Source: Nitrospira sp. Ga0074138
GTDB lineage: Bacteria; Nitrospirota; Nitrospiria; Nitrospirales; Nitrospiraceae
DNA length: 64,000 nucleotides
Reading direction: 5' to 3'
Assembly: GCA_001464735.1 (NCBI GenBank)
Contig: LNDU01000061.1
Location: forward strand, 123,334-187,333
The position numbers were made by a program, and so were the translations under genes. The notes beneath the pieces were generated by a model. The model ran no database searches. It worked only from the letters and a program-made list of their open reading frames with translations, and had not been told where the DNA came from. Every line of letters starts with the position of its first letter. The first letter of the stretch is position 1. This document shows positions 63,121 through 64,000 of this stretch, piece after piece.

Positions 63121-63765
63121 TTACTCTGCCCCCACCAGGAGCTTCTGTCCGATCTCGACGATGTCATCCGGCAGTTTATTCGACTTCTTCAACTTCTCGA
63201 CCTCAACGCCATACCGCCTGCCAATGCTATAGAGCGTTTCCCCCGCTTTGACCACATGCACCATCCCCGGTGTGACCTTCATCGGAGAAGCCGGCTCAGT
63301 CACAGCCGCCATGCCTTTGTCTGAAAGATGACCACTGCTGCGACCGCCGGAAACAGCTTTCGGCAGTTCGGCTTTTTTGGGTTTGGCTTGAGGAGGCTGG
63401 CCCTTTCGCTGCATATCCTCTAGGGCTTTTCGTTCCAGCAACGTCGCTTCCCTGATTGCTTCTGCCTCCTCTTGAAGACGCCCCATCTGCTCACGTGCCA
63501 TTTGCACTTGGGCTGACAGTTCACGATTTTTCGCCTCAAATTCAGACAGTTCGGCCTTGACGTGCCTGACTTCACTGTCCAGCTCTGCTGTCCGTTTCTC
63601 TTCCTGCGTGAGAAGGCGCTGAAAATTCAGGCTTCGCGCTTTTTCTGCGTTGTATTTTTCCTCTAATACAACACACCCACTTACCAGCCACCCACCACAG
63701 AGCAGTATTCCTAATGAAATAATCTTCTGGATTTGCCCACAGACCTGCCGCTCTCCCTTCTGCAT
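63121..63765 (-). CDS. LysM-domain lipoprotein with coiled coil
   Basis: A 214-residue protein. A lipobox 'WLVSGC' (Cys about 30) follows the N-terminal signal. A long coiled coil ('QEEKRTAELDSEVRHVKAEL') comes next, then a Lys/Pro-rich linker and one C-terminal LysM domain ('HVVKAGETLYSIGRRYGVEV'), which binds peptidoglycan. The ATG at 63765 has a perfect AGGAGG before it. It is the first cistron upstream of trpE, an unusual place for a cell-wall protein. Confidence 0.9.
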   Translation of the reverse strand: MQKGERQVCGQIQKIISLGILLCGGWLVSGCVVLEEKYNAEKARSLNFQRLLTQEEKRTAELDSEVRHVKAELSEFEAKNRELSAQVQMAREQMGRLQEEAEAIREATLLERKALEDMQRKGQPPQAKPKKAELPKAVSGGRSSGHLSDKGMAAVTEPASPMKVTPGMVHVVKAGETLYSIGRRYGVEVEKLKKSNKLPDDIVEIGQKLLVGAE

Positions 63766-63819
63766 ATATCCTCCTTTACCCAGCTCTCTGCCAACTTCAG
63801 ACCTGCTGAAGCGACGCTT

Positions 63820-63848
63820 AGAATAGTGGCCACTGATGCGAAAGTCAA
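63820..63848 (-). promoter_or_regulatory. Putative sigma-70 promoter for the LysM-trp operon
   Basis: On the minus strand TTGACT (63843-63848), 17 bp, then TATTCT (63820-63825), about 55 bp upstream of the LysM gene start. No Trp-rich leader peptide or attenuator was seen downstream. Confidence 0.55.
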
Positions 63849-64000
63849 AGCGGACCAGGCCCATCGGGTTTGACCGTTTCCGCACCCTTATGCTACGGTC
63901 AGCATGGGCCTGTTGAATAATAGGGTCGTTGATTGAACGTTTTGCTATACTGCGCCCCGTCCACAGTTGCTTCCCCACCTGGTACCCCTGGAGCTGTTCA

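Overview
The window reads as a chromosomal segment of a Gram-negative, high-GC bacterium with an outer membrane (Lnt, LolC/E-LolD, TraF-like outer-membrane barrel, several lipoproteins). The gene set (several HEAT-repeat proteins in a row, PilZ proteins, otsA-otsB next to a GH15 enzyme, SBBP-repeat proteins, MITE-like 'AACAGGCTGCGGAAAAA' repeats) fits a Nitrospira-type member of the phylum Nitrospirota. This is an inference from general resemblance; no 16S gene or other definitive marker is present. No rRNA, tRNA or CRISPR was found.

Layout. 1-5.6 kb: rplY (cut by the window edge), prs, a secreted protein, a PilZ protein, a RelE-type toxin-antitoxin pair, a NUDIX hydrolase and a THUMP-domain rRNA methyltransferase. 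5.7-9.0 kb: an AT-richer accessory patch with a two-gene DGQHR-domain operon, an IS30 transposase remnant and a frameshifted ICMT-like methyltransferase. 9.0-15.3 kb: an NmrA-like reductase, Lon protease, a lipase-like protein lacking its nucleophile, and two exported proteins. 15.4-22.1 kb: a phosphatase-fold protein with altered metal ligands, a small exported protein and five consecutive HEAT-repeat genes. 22.1-30.1 kb: ugd, an MFS/spermidine-synthase-like fusion, and trehalose metabolism (otsB, a membrane-sensor/OtsA fusion, and a divergent GH15 enzyme).

30.5-41.3 kb holds three tandem copies of a two-gene cassette. Each copy has a large exported repeat protein (SBBP propeller, CSLREA beta-helix, SBBP propeller) ending in the same C-terminal domain of about 110 residues. 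A hairpin follows, then a small signal-peptide protein with an STN (secretin/TonB short N-terminal) domain. The third copy is broken by frameshifts and carries a heptamer repeat and 83-bp identical internal repeats. A MazF-type toxin-antitoxin pair and a MITE-like element lie between copies 1 and 2.

41.4-45.7 kb is a compact RiPP-type biosynthetic operon. It encodes a lasso-type B2 protease, a 55-residue precursor with a near-canonical lasso leader motif but an 8-9 residue aromatic core, an HPr-kinase-like protein, a radical SAM protein, a PqqD-like recognition protein and a nucleotidyltransferase. No lasso cyclase is present, so the product class is probably not a lasso peptide. This is the strongest candidate for an undescribed system here.

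46.2-55.8 kb is mostly housekeeping: a PilZ protein, lnt, prfB with its programmed +1 frameshift, lysS, lolC/E, lolD, an outer-membrane barrel, a lipoprotein and a charged exported protein. After a transposase remnant, 56.4-63.8 kb is a complete minus-strand trp operon (trpE-G-D-C-F-B-A) led by a LysM lipoprotein gene that appears to be its first cistron.
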